Source: Christensenella sp.
GTDB lineage: Bacteria; Bacillota; Clostridia; Christensenellales; Maliibacteriaceae
Direction: 5' to 3'
NCBI GenBank assembly: GCA_019420085.1
Contig: JAHZHV010000116.1
Location: 1 to 6,909 of the forward strand
Length of the DNA stretch: 6,909 bases
The position numbers were made by a program, and so were the translations under genes. The notes beneath the pieces were generated by a model that did not search any database, had not been told where the DNA came from, and was given only the letters and a program-made list of their open reading frames with translations. Below, in pieces: positions 1-6,320 of the stretch. How positions within the stretch are numbered: the first letter of the stretch is position 1; each line of letters opens with the position of its first letter.

Positions 1-26
1 TTTTTGTTTCCTTTTAAAAAGCTGCG

Positions 27-668
27 TTACATTTCGCGTGCCGTCACCACGACAAGCAGCGCGCCGTCACGCACATCCAGCATCACGCGATCGCTGGTCA
101 TCTGGTTGGACACGCAAAGCGTCGCGTCCATCGGCACGATCACATCATTGAGCGGATAATACAGGCCCTCGCTGCGCAGAACGCGAACGCCTTCTTCCAT
201 GGCAAAGAGCGAGACAGTGCTTCCATTGATTGCGCGAAAGGTAATGATGCGCTCCCCCACAAACATCGCCGTATTGTTATCCATGATTGCGATGCGCACA
301 CCGCGGCGGTGATACGTCATCATCAGCCCGATATTGGCAAGCGTATGATCCACACGTCCGCCCAGCGCACCAAGCAGCGTAATCGCACGCGCGCCGTCGG
401 AAATGGCGGTCTCCACAGCGATCTGCGTATCCGTCAGATCTTTTTCCACCGGATAGCGCAGGATGCGAACGCCGTCCGCCTCCAGTTTATCACAGATTGC
501 CGGATCCACAGAATCCATATCGCCGACGACAAGATCGGGCTTTAAGCCCGCCTGATATACCCACTGCGCGCCGCGATCGGCACAATAGATTTTTTCCGCC
601 TGTTTGGCGCATTTTTGAAGCAGCGTTACCCCGGGATCCGGGCCACCCGCCACGATCAGAAAATTCAT
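27..668 (-). CDS. thiN: Thiamin pyrophosphokinase (ThiN/TPK type)
   Basis: The enzyme transfers pyrophosphate from ATP to thiamin, giving thiamin pyrophosphate for decarboxylases, transketolase and similar enzymes; it is cytosolic and serves uptake or salvage of thiamin. The 213-aa protein matches the usual length (B. subtilis ThiN is about 214). The TPK catalytic domain shows AGGPDP (7-12), CADRGA (29-34), the acidic GDMDS (49-53), EKDLTDTQIA (75-84) and GGRVDHTLANI (103-113), the nucleotide and magnesium-binding signatures. The smaller thiamin-binding domain, about 140-213, includes the conserved SN at 187-188. The frame stays open upstream to an ATG at 863, but those 65 extra residues lie inside rsgA and are low-complexity, so I use the ATG at 668. 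It follows rsgA directly; rpe, which separates the two in many relatives, is absent. Confidence 0.95.
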   Translation of the reverse strand: MNFLIVAGGPDPGVTLLQKCAKQAEKIYCADRGAQWVYQAGLKPDLVVGDMDSVDPAICDKLEADGVRILRYPVEKDLTDTQIAVETAISDGARAITLLGALGGRVDHTLANIGLMMTYHRRGVRIAIMDNNTAMFVGERIITFRAINGSTVSLFAMEEGVRVLRSEGLYYPLNDVIVPMDATLCVSNQMTSDRVMLDVRDGALLVVVTAREM

Positions 669-680
669 GACTTTCGCACT

Positions 681-690
681 TCCTCTTCCT
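681..690 (-). promoter_or_regulatory. Purine-rich ribosome binding site of thiN
   Basis: AGGAAGAGGA sits in the 26-nt gap between the rsgA stop and the thiN ATG at 668. The GAGGA part is 12 nt from the ATG, a little far, with GGAAG about 10 nt away. Its presence, with family length, places the start at 668 rather than at upstream ATGs inside rsgA. Confidence 0.55.
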
Positions 691-694
691 TCAA

Positions 695-1606
695 CTAATA
701 GCGTCGCTTCCAGCGTTCCCGCGCCTCCTGCAGCAGCTGACGATAGCGCTGCATGCGTCCCGGCGGCAGATCCGGCGGCGCAGCGCAGCCGGGCTCCCCC
801 GCATGCAGGCAGTCGGCGCCGAAGCGGCATGCATCCGTCCAGCCGGAAAATTCCGGATAGCAACTCTTCAACAGCGCAGGGTCTATCAGCTCGGTTTCCA
901 TCAGAGAGAATCCGGGCGTATCCACGACAAAACCGCCGTCCGCAAGCGGCAGAAGAACGCTTGCACGCGTGGTATGCCGTCCCCGAGAAACCTTTTGGCT
1001 CAAAAGCCCGACCTCCAGCGAAAACTGCGGATACGCCGCGTTGAGCAGCGAAGACTTTCCCGCGCCCGACTGCCCCGCAACGGCGCAGACGCCGCCGCGA
1101 ACCAGTTCGCGAAACGCGTCGATTCCCTGTCCCGTCACGCTCGAGGTGCAGATACAGCGAAAGAATCGATATTCATCGCACAGCTCGTGAATAAAGGCTT
1201 CCTGCCCCGTATCGCATTTGGAAAGACAAATCACCGGTTCCACGCCTGCACGCACGGCCTGCATCAGCAGCTTATCCGTAAGCAGCAGATCCGGCTGCGG
1301 TGCGCCTGCCGAAAGCACGACAATGACGCGGTCGATATTGGCAACCGGCGGACGGATGAAAGCATTTTTGCGCGGCAGGATTTCATCAATGCTGCCAAAG
1401 ACGCCCTGCTGTTCCTGCGTGGGCAGAACCGTCACGACATCGCCGGCAAGCGGCTTGATTTTCTCCCTTCGAAAACGCCCGCGCGCAACCGTCTGCACGC
1501 GCCGTCCGTCTTGAAGCAGCACATCATAGTACCCGCAAAGGCCGATCAGAATCCGGCCCCGCAGTGCGCCGTCCTGCGGCGCGGCGCTTACGGTCTGGAC
1601 AGCCAT
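695..1606 (-). CDS. rsgA: Small ribosomal subunit biogenesis GTPase RsgA
   Basis: RsgA (YjeQ; CpgA/YloQ in B. subtilis) is a circularly permuted GTPase that helps late 30S maturation. The 303-aa product has an N-terminal OB fold (about 15-85, with RGRFRR at 42-47 and IRPPVANID at 84-92). The GTPase motifs come in permuted order: G4 SKCD (129-132), G1 GQSGAGKSS (178-186), the G2-like RGRHTTR (208-214) and G3 DTPG (229-232). A C-terminal zinc knuckle uses C260, C266, H268 and C274. The ATG at 1606 lies 19 nt inside prkC. The first 15 or so residues extend beyond typical homologues, but no better start codon follows, so I keep it. The ribosome binding site is weak (GGTGA, about 12 nt away), suggesting coupling to prkC translation. 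The zinc knuckle has one extra residue between its first two cysteines. Confidence 0.95.
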   Translation of the reverse strand: MAVQTVSAAPQDGALRGRILIGLCGYYDVLLQDGRRVQTVARGRFRREKIKPLAGDVVTVLPTQEQQGVFGSIDEILPRKNAFIRPPVANIDRVIVVLSAGAPQPDLLLTDKLLMQAVRAGVEPVICLSKCDTGQEAFIHELCDEYRFFRCICTSSVTGQGIDAFRELVRGGVCAVAGQSGAGKSSLLNAAYPQFSLEVGLLSQKVSRGRHTTRASVLLPLADGGFVVDTPGFSLMETELIDPALLKSCYPEFSGWTDACRFGADCLHAGEPGCAAPPDLPPGRMQRYRQLLQEARERWKRRY

Positions 1607-3123
1607 AGCTTCACACTCTCACCGCGGCGGATTGTCTGTCCCGCCTCCGGCGACTGCTGCACAACCGTGTCTTTCGCCTTCTGGGAATCCACCTTATAAT
1701 CCACAGAACCGACATTCAGATCGTTTTGTTCCAAAAGCTCCATGGCGCGCTCATAATTCAGTCCCACAAGCGAGGGCATCTCCACCTCTTCACTGCCGAG
1801 ACTGATGACGATGGATACGTCGTTTTCTCCCTTTTCAAGGCGCGTCGACGCAGCGGGCTGCTGGCTGATGACGCGGCCACTTGGCACTTCGTCATTGTAT
1901 TCATACGTAACCTGCGGCACAATTTCATATTCGGCCAGTTCGCTTTCCACCTGCGTCTGCGTGTAGCCGTCAAAATTGGGCATGCTGATGCGGTTCTTGC
2001 TGCTGACAAGCGCCACAATCAGCACAATCGCCGCAACAAAGCAGACGGCAGCCGTCACGCCGATCGCAATCAGACGCACGTCATGCCGCCGTACAGGCGC
2101 CTGCTGCGAAACGGGATTCTTGCCGCGCGGCACCGGCTCTTGGATATGCGGCATCTCGTGCGGCGGCCGCCGCGGCACGTTTGCATGCACATCCTGCGGC
2201 GGCGGGGTTTCCTGCGCAGTCGCCACGTTCTGCTCCAGACCGTCGCCCTCGTCGGCATCCATTGCAATATACAGGTTCTCGGGGAACTTGACAACCTGTG
2301 CCTGCGGATTTTCCAGCGCCAGCGCAAGGTCGTGCGCCATCTGCGCCGCGCTTTGATAGCGCTGATCCGGGTCCTTCAAAATCGCCTTGAGAATCACGCC
2401 CTCCAGTGCGGGCGGCACGTCCGCATAAAGATGCGCCCAGTACGGCACCTCCTGCAGGTGCTTCAGCGCAACCGTCACCGGCGTATCGCCCTGATACGGC
2501 AGCACGCCCGTGGCCATCTCATACAGCACAATGCCCAGGGAGTACAGGTCGCTTCTTGCATCGCTTGCAATGCCGCGCGCCTGCTCCGGCGAAAAGTAAT
2601 GCACGCTTCCAAGCACATTGGAACCCGTCATCGTGATCGTCGCCGAACTTGCCGCCTTGGCAAGGCCGAAGTCGGTCACCTTCAAAATATTGCCGCGGCC
2701 CATCAGCACGTTCTGCGGCTTGATGTCACGATGCACAACGCCGTGTGCATGCGCGTGACCAAGCGCTGCCAGAATCTGGCGCGCAATGCGCGTTAAAACC
2801 TGCTGCCCGATCGGCGCACGGTTCTTAATAAAGTCCTTGAGCGTAATGCCTTCAACATATTCCATGACGATGTACGGCACGTCGCCGTCCTGACCATGTC
2901 CGAGCGTACGCACGATATTCTGATGATTCAGCATGGACTGCGCCGCCGCCTCGCGCTCGAAACGGCGTACAAATTCCGGATCGTTGAGCAGATCCGTATG
3001 CATCTGCTTGACGGCGACTTCCTCACCCGTCTCATTATCGCGCGCGCGGTAGACGTCTGCCATCCCGCCTGCGCCGACTTTTTCCAGAATAACGTATCGT
3101 CCGTCGACAATGCGTTCTTCCAT
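1588..3123 (-). CDS. prkC: PASTA-domain membrane Ser/Thr protein kinase PrkC
   Basis: This eukaryotic-like kinase senses muropeptides or lipid II through extracellular PASTA repeats and phosphorylates cytosolic targets; in B. subtilis these include RsgA (CpgA) and elongation factors. In this 511-aa protein the kinase domain covers about 10-270: glycine loop GAGGMADVY (17-25), K39 in VAVK, alpha-C E58, HRDIKPQN (131-138), DFG (151-153), and a Ser/Thr-rich activation loop (S159, S160, T162, T164, T166) ending in SPEQ (178-181). A Pro-rich charged linker (about 271-349) leads to one transmembrane helix (351-373). Two PASTA repeats follow outside the cell (about 379-443 and 446-509). B. subtilis PrkC has three and is about 648 aa. 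The ATG at 3123 overlaps the prpC stop. The 3' end overlaps rsgA by 19 nt. Confidence 0.96.
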   Translation of the reverse strand: MEERIVDGRYVILEKVGAGGMADVYRARDNETGEEVAVKQMHTDLLNDPEFVRRFEREAAAQSMLNHQNIVRTLGHGQDGDVPYIVMEYVEGITLKDFIKNRAPIGQQVLTRIARQILAALGHAHAHGVVHRDIKPQNVLMGRGNILKVTDFGLAKAASSATITMTGSNVLGSVHYFSPEQARGIASDARSDLYSLGIVLYEMATGVLPYQGDTPVTVALKHLQEVPYWAHLYADVPPALEGVILKAILKDPDQRYQSAAQMAHDLALALENPQAQVVKFPENLYIAMDADEGDGLEQNVATAQETPPPQDVHANVPRRPPHEMPHIQEPVPRGKNPVSQQAPVRRHDVRLIAIGVTAAVCFVAAIVLIVALVSSKNRISMPNFDGYTQTQVESELAEYEIVPQVTYEYNDEVPSGRVISQQPAASTRLEKGENDVSIVISLGSEEVEMPSLVGLNYERAMELLEQNDLNVGSVDYKVDSQKAKDTVVQQSPEAGQTIRRGESVKLWLSRP

Positions 3124-3857
3124 TACTCGTTCACCTCGTCACGGTTCTGCACAAGGATCGCCGTAATGTTATCCGATCCTCCTGCCGAAAGCGCGCCGTC
3201 CATCAGCGCATCCATCGCCTGCTGCAGCGTCTGCGACGCACGCAGAATCTCCTCAATGCGCGCATCCGTCAATTCGCCGCTTAACCCGTCGCTGCAAAGC
3301 AGAAGCGTCTCCTCGCTTGCCCACGCAACCGTTTCCACGTCCGCCGTCACATCCGGCGCCGTTCCCACGGCGCGCGTGATAATGTTGCGCTGCGGATGCG
3401 TCGCGGCTTCTTCCTCGTCGATGCGCCCGATGTCAACCAGCTCCTGTACAAGCGAATGATCGTGCGTCACGCGCGTCAGGCCTTCTTTTTCACTGAAGCG
3501 GTAAATCCGGCTGTCGCCCACATGCGCATACGTGAATTTGTCGGCATGCGCCTGTACCATGCAAAGCGTCGTACCCATGCCGTAACAATCCTCGTCACGA
3601 TTGGCACGTTCAAAGACGCGTGTATTGGCCTGCGCCACGGCGCCCTCTGCCTTTTGACAGTCGTCCATGTCCGCATGCGCATCGAAAAAGTCGCGCACGC
3701 TTTCCAGCGCCAGGACGCTTGCAATATTGCCGGCGCGATGCCCGCCCATGCCATCTGCAACGGCGGCGACAAGCGCGTCGCCGCTATGGAAGATTAAAAA
3801 CGCATCCTGATTCATCGTACGCACATTGCCCGTATGGGTACACGCAGCTGTTACCAT
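3123..3857 (-). CDS. prpC: PP2C-family Ser/Thr protein phosphatase, partner of the PASTA kinase
   Basis: This is a metal-dependent (Mn/Mg) phosphatase that removes phosphate from Ser/Thr residues on the neighbouring kinase and its targets. It is 244 aa, the usual size of the bacterial single-domain type (about 240-255), with no membrane segment, so cytosolic. All PP2C hallmarks are present in order: phosphate-binding R13 and D18 in RTMNQD (13-18), DGMGGH (35-40) with metal ligand D35, GDSR (114-117), D190-G191 and the terminal GGSDN (226-230) with D229. Its TAA shares one base with the prkC ATG (TAATG), a typical stop-start coupling that keeps kinase and phosphatase in step. The start at 3857 has a strong ribosome binding site. 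In Bacillus subtilis this enzyme is PrpC; in streptococci and staphylococci it is called Stp or Stp1. Confidence 0.95.
   Translation of the reverse strand: MVTAACTHTGNVRTMNQDAFLIFHSGDALVAAVADGMGGHRAGNIASVLALESVRDFFDAHADMDDCQKAEGAVAQANTRVFERANRDEDCYGMGTTLCMVQAHADKFTYAHVGDSRIYRFSEKEGLTRVTHDHSLVQELVDIGRIDEEEAATHPQRNIITRAVGTAPDVTADVETVAWASEETLLLCSDGLSGELTDARIEEILRASQTLQQAMDALMDGALSAGGSDNITAILVQNRDEVNE
3131..3137 (-). promoter_or_regulatory. Ribosome binding site of prkC inside the prpC 3' end
   Basis: GAGGTGA lies 7 nt before the prkC ATG at 3123, within the final codons of prpC. Together with the TAATG junction it indicates re-initiation or coupled translation of kinase and phosphatase. Confidence 0.65.
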
Positions 3858-3861
3858 GCTT

Positions 3862-3869
3862 TCACCTCT
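3862..3869 (-). promoter_or_regulatory. Strong ribosome binding site of prpC
   Basis: AGAGGTGA ends 4 nt before the ATG at 3857 (7 nt counted from its GAGG core) and matches the 16S anti-Shine-Dalgarno well. With the promoter upstream, it supports independent translation of prpC, unlike the coupled genes around it. Confidence 0.75.
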
Positions 3870-3882
3870 GAAGTGTCTGTCA

Positions 3883-3895
3883 CGCGCCTGGCGCG
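3883..3895. repeat. 13-bp GC-only palindrome in the prpC leader
   Basis: CGCGCC-T-GGCGCG is a perfect inverted repeat with 6-bp arms and a single central base. If transcription starts near 3900 it occupies about +6 to +18 of the prpC leader. It could fold as a 5-bp stem with a 3-nt loop or act as a DNA operator. It is short and in a GC-rich genome, so it may be coincidence. Confidence 0.3.
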
Positions 3896-3906
3896 CTGAT
3901 ACTGCT

Positions 3907-3935
3907 ATTTTATCCGCTTACGCGCCGTTTTCCAA
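3907..3935 (-). promoter_or_regulatory. Candidate sigma-A promoter in front of prpC
   Basis: On the minus strand, TTGGAA (3930-3935) is separated by exactly 17 nt from TAAAAT (3907-3912), close to the TTGACA-17-TATAAT consensus (two mismatches and one). A run of six A (3937-3942) and further A/T-rich sequence lie just upstream of the -35 box, like an UP element. A purine 7 nt after the -10 box, at 3900, would be a plausible start, giving a 43-nt leader before prpC. This is the only AT-rich non-coding patch in the window. It would let prpC-prkC-rsgA-thiN be expressed separately from fmt-rsmB-rlmN. I see no convincing intrinsic terminator after rlmN, so read-through may also occur. Confidence 0.6.
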
Positions 3936-3985
3936 CTTTTTTCAGACACGCTTAAAAACTATTTAACACAATTGCACAGAACCTG

Positions 3986-5023
3986 TCACATCTTCTGCGT
4001 TTTTCGGCGCAGCTGGCCGCATGCGCCCTCGATATCCTCGCCCATCAAGCGCCGCTTTGTCGCCGAAATATGGCAATCTGCGAGCGTCTGCAAAAAGGCG
4101 CGCACCCGCGCAGGTTCCGGTGCATTCAGGTTTCTCTCCCGCACGGGATTCAGCGCAATGACATTGACATGCACGCGCAGCCCGCGAAGGCGCGCGGCAA
4201 GCTCCCTTGCGCACGCCGGCGAATCGTTGCGTCCGGCGATGAGCGAGTACTCAACAATCCCGCGTCTGCCCGTCTTATCGATATACCGGGCAAAGGCGGC
4301 GATCGTCTCGTCGATGCCGTATGCGTTTGCAATGGGCATAATCGATTTTCGGATGCGGTCGTTCGGCGCATGCAGCGAAAGGCACAGCGTCACGGGCAAG
4401 CCCTCCCCGCAGAAGCGGTCGATGGCCGGCACCAGTCCGCAGGTGGAAACAGACACGTTGCGAAGCCCGATGCCGGGGCCGTCGGGCGCATTGAGCCGCC
4501 GCAGCATCGAAACCACGTTGTCGTAATTGTCAAAGGGTTCGCCGCTTCCCATCAGCACGATGTGATCCACCTGCCGGCCGCCGCCCAGCGATGCGTTGAC
4601 GGCGATGACCTGCCCCAGCATTTCGCCGTCGGTCAGGTTGCGCACCAGTCCCTCCAGCGTCGAAGCACAGAACGCGCAGCCCATCCGGCAGCCTACCTGC
4701 GTGGACATGCACAGCGTATGCCCGTAGCGATACCCCATCAAAACGCCTTCGACCATCTCCCCGTCGCGCAGGGAAAACAGAAATTTCTGCGTATCGTCGT
4801 GCTGCGAACGCAGCGTACGCACAATTTCCGCACCGCCGATGATGCAGCGGTTTTCCAGCGTCTCCCGCAGGGAAAGCGGCAGATTGCGCATCTGCGCGAT
4901 CGGCACGCCCGCTTTGAGCCAGCGCGCAATCTGATCGGCGCGAAACGCGCTTTGCCCCAGCTGCTGTGTGACAAACGCGCGCAGCTGCTCCCTTGGAAGA
5001 TCCAGCAATGCAACCTTTTCCAT
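3986..5023 (-). CDS. rlmN: Dual-specificity 23S rRNA A2503 / tRNA A37 C2-methyltransferase (radical SAM)
   Basis: RlmN methylates carbon 2 of A2503 in 23S rRNA and, in characterised homologues, A37 of some tRNAs, using a [4Fe-4S] cluster and two SAM molecules. The 345-aa product has the radical-SAM cluster motif C112-x3-C116-x2-C119. The two reaction cysteines are present: C105, seven residues before the motif, and C335 in the C-terminal ACGQL. E92 matches the position of the E. coli general-base Glu105. The motif MGSGEPFDN (158-166) is the family's SAM-binding GGEP-type loop. I take the ATG at 5023, 4 nt after the rsmB stop and behind AGGGAG. A longer frame from an ATG at 5086 would add 21 residues inside rsmB that lack family resemblance. 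The gene is followed by a 128-nt gap, the only sizeable non-coding stretch here. Confidence 0.96.
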   Translation of the reverse strand: MEKVALLDLPREQLRAFVTQQLGQSAFRADQIARWLKAGVPIAQMRNLPLSLRETLENRCIIGGAEIVRTLRSQHDDTQKFLFSLRDGEMVEGVLMGYRYGHTLCMSTQVGCRMGCAFCASTLEGLVRNLTDGEMLGQVIAVNASLGGGRQVDHIVLMGSGEPFDNYDNVVSMLRRLNAPDGPGIGLRNVSVSTCGLVPAIDRFCGEGLPVTLCLSLHAPNDRIRKSIMPIANAYGIDETIAAFARYIDKTGRRGIVEYSLIAGRNDSPACARELAARLRGLRVHVNVIALNPVRERNLNAPEPARVRAFLQTLADCHISATKRRLMGEDIEGACGQLRRKTQKM

Positions 5024-5027
5024 GTCG

Positions 5028-6320
5028 TTACTCCCTGATAAAGCGCGCCATGAAAAACGACTCCGCTTCATCTCTTGTATCCACAAGCTGCAAAAAACAA
5101 TCCTCCGTCACATGCGCCGCATAGCGCGCCGGCAAAAAGGCCGAAAGGCCGCCCGCGCGAAATTGCGGATGCTGCGCAAGAAAGCGCTCAACCTGTGCGG
5201 CGTTCTCCTCGTGCGTCCAGGTACAGGTCGAATACAAAAGCACGCCGCCGGGTCTTACGCATTTTGCCGCGCTTTGCAGAATCGCCGCCTGCGTCGCGGC
5301 AAGGGATGCAATATCCTTTTCTTCGGTGCGCAGCGCAATTTCCGGCTTGCCCGGCGCGGCAAGCCCCGAACAGGGCGCATCCACAAGTACGGCGTCAAAC
5401 GCGCCGTCATACGAATCATCAAGCGCCGTTGCATCGGCCTGGCGTGCCTGGATGCAGCGTATGCCAAGGCGCGTGGCCTCCTGCCGGATGAGCGATACGC
5501 GATGCGCGTGCAGATCAAGCGACACAACGCGCCCCACGCCGCCCATGTCATCGGCAATGGCAAAGCTCTTGCCGCCCGGCGCGGCGCAGACATCCAGCAC
5601 GCGCATGCCCGCCTGTGCGCCGAGCGCATGTGCGATCAGCTGGCTTGCGGCGCTTTGGATGACAAACGCGCCCGTCTGATACAGCGGCAGTGCCGTAAGG
5701 TCGCCCGCGCCGCGCAGGCGAAGGCACCCTTCAAACGGCTGGGAAACCTGCGCGCCCGCCTGCCCGAGCGCCTGGCACAGCGGCAAAAGCTGCCTGCCGT
5801 CGCGCAGGCGGATGCCCGTGCTGCGCCCCGGCGATTCAACCGGCGCATCGCCGAACGTGCGCCGCCACTGCGACGCAAGATACGGCGTCAGATTGCGCGC
5901 GCATTGCAGCGCATAGCGCGCATCACGCGCCATATCCAGCGCCTCCTTTTTCGTTCGCGTCACATTGCGCAGCACCGCGTTGACCAGTCCGGCCAGGCGC
6001 GGCGTCTTTTTGCGCGCCAGATTGACCGACTCGGACACCGCCGCGCTGTCGGGCACGCCATCCAGAAACAGAATCTGATACGCGCCAAGATACAGCGCTT
6101 CCACCACCTGCGGCGGGAGCCTGTCCATCCGGCAGAACTTTTGCAGCACAAGCCCAAGATGCACGCGATGCTCCAGCACGCCGTACACAAGCGTCGTGCA
6201 AAGCGCGCGCTCCCGCGCATCCTGCAGCTGCGGCGCGATGGTCTTAATGCACAAATTGGCATAGGCCTTCTGCTGCACGACGCGCACCAGTACCGAAAGC
6301 GCCGCCTGACGCGCCGTCAT
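5028..6320 (-). CDS. rsmB: 16S rRNA (cytosine-967-C5)-methyltransferase RsmB
   Basis: RsmB (Sun/Fmu) uses S-adenosylmethionine to make m5C967 in 16S rRNA. The protein is 430 aa, normal for the family. Residues about 3-125 form the NusB-like RNA-binding domain (YGVLEHR near 46, LVNAVLRN at 112-119). The Rossmann methyltransferase domain has the SAM motif VLDVCAAPGGKS (241-252), motif IV DAPCSGL (314-320, Cys317, needed for product release) and motif VI STCTW (364-368), whose Cys366 is the catalytic nucleophile. It ends with an FFMARF variant of the usual C-terminal FF-hydrophobic motif. The ATG at 6320 overlaps the fmt stop by 4 nt, and GGTGAGGA (6324-6331) is a well-placed ribosome binding site, so the start is well supported. 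After motif IV the sequence is one residue shorter than the usual RR-K/N-P-D/E-I pattern. Confidence 0.95.
   Translation of the reverse strand: MTARQAALSVLVRVVQQKAYANLCIKTIAPQLQDARERALCTTLVYGVLEHRVHLGLVLQKFCRMDRLPPQVVEALYLGAYQILFLDGVPDSAAVSESVNLARKKTPRLAGLVNAVLRNVTRTKKEALDMARDARYALQCARNLTPYLASQWRRTFGDAPVESPGRSTGIRLRDGRQLLPLCQALGQAGAQVSQPFEGCLRLRGAGDLTALPLYQTGAFVIQSAASQLIAHALGAQAGMRVLDVCAAPGGKSFAIADDMGGVGRVVSLDLHAHRVSLIRQEATRLGIRCIQARQADATALDDSYDGAFDAVLVDAPCSGLAAPGKPEIALRTEEKDIASLAATQAAILQSAAKCVRPGGVLLYSTCTWTHEENAAQVERFLAQHPQFRAGGLSAFLPARYAAHVTEDCFLQLVDTRDEAESFFMARFIRE
5031..5036 (-). promoter_or_regulatory. Ribosome binding site of rlmN that decides its start
   Basis: AGGGAG lies 7 nt before the ATG at 5023, overlapping the last codons of rsmB. 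Its position favours the 345-residue RlmN over the longer frame opening at 5086, and it suggests that rlmN translation is coupled to rsmB termination. Confidence 0.7.

Noticed and set aside
1..26. Possible terminator or start of another gene after thiN
   Set aside because: The 26 nt are AT-rich with a weak CTTTTTAAAAG inverted repeat and an AGGAAA that could be a ribosome binding site for a gene beyond the edge. There is too little sequence to call either.
669..863. N-terminal extension of thiN by 65 residues to an ATG at 863
   Set aside because: It lies entirely inside rsgA, reads as Ala/Gly/Arg low-complexity sequence, and would make the protein far longer than the family norm. The ATG at 668 gives 213 aa.
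803..1699. A 298-codon plus-strand frame opposite rsgA
   Set aside because: Basic, low-information translation with no motif. RsgA on the other strand has all its family motifs.
1726..2796. A 356-codon plus-strand frame opposite prkC
   Set aside because: His/Arg-rich translation without recognisable domains, fully explained as the mirror of the prkC codons.
3936..3985. Possible intrinsic terminator after rlmN (TTTTT run near 3955)
   Set aside because: No GC-rich stem precedes the T run. Only short AT-rich complementarity is visible, which would not make a stable terminator.
5024..5086. N-terminal extension of rlmN by 21 residues to an ATG at 5086
   Set aside because: It overlaps the rsmB 3' end and has no family similarity. 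The ATG at 5023 follows the rsmB stop by 4 nt with a well-placed AGGGAG.
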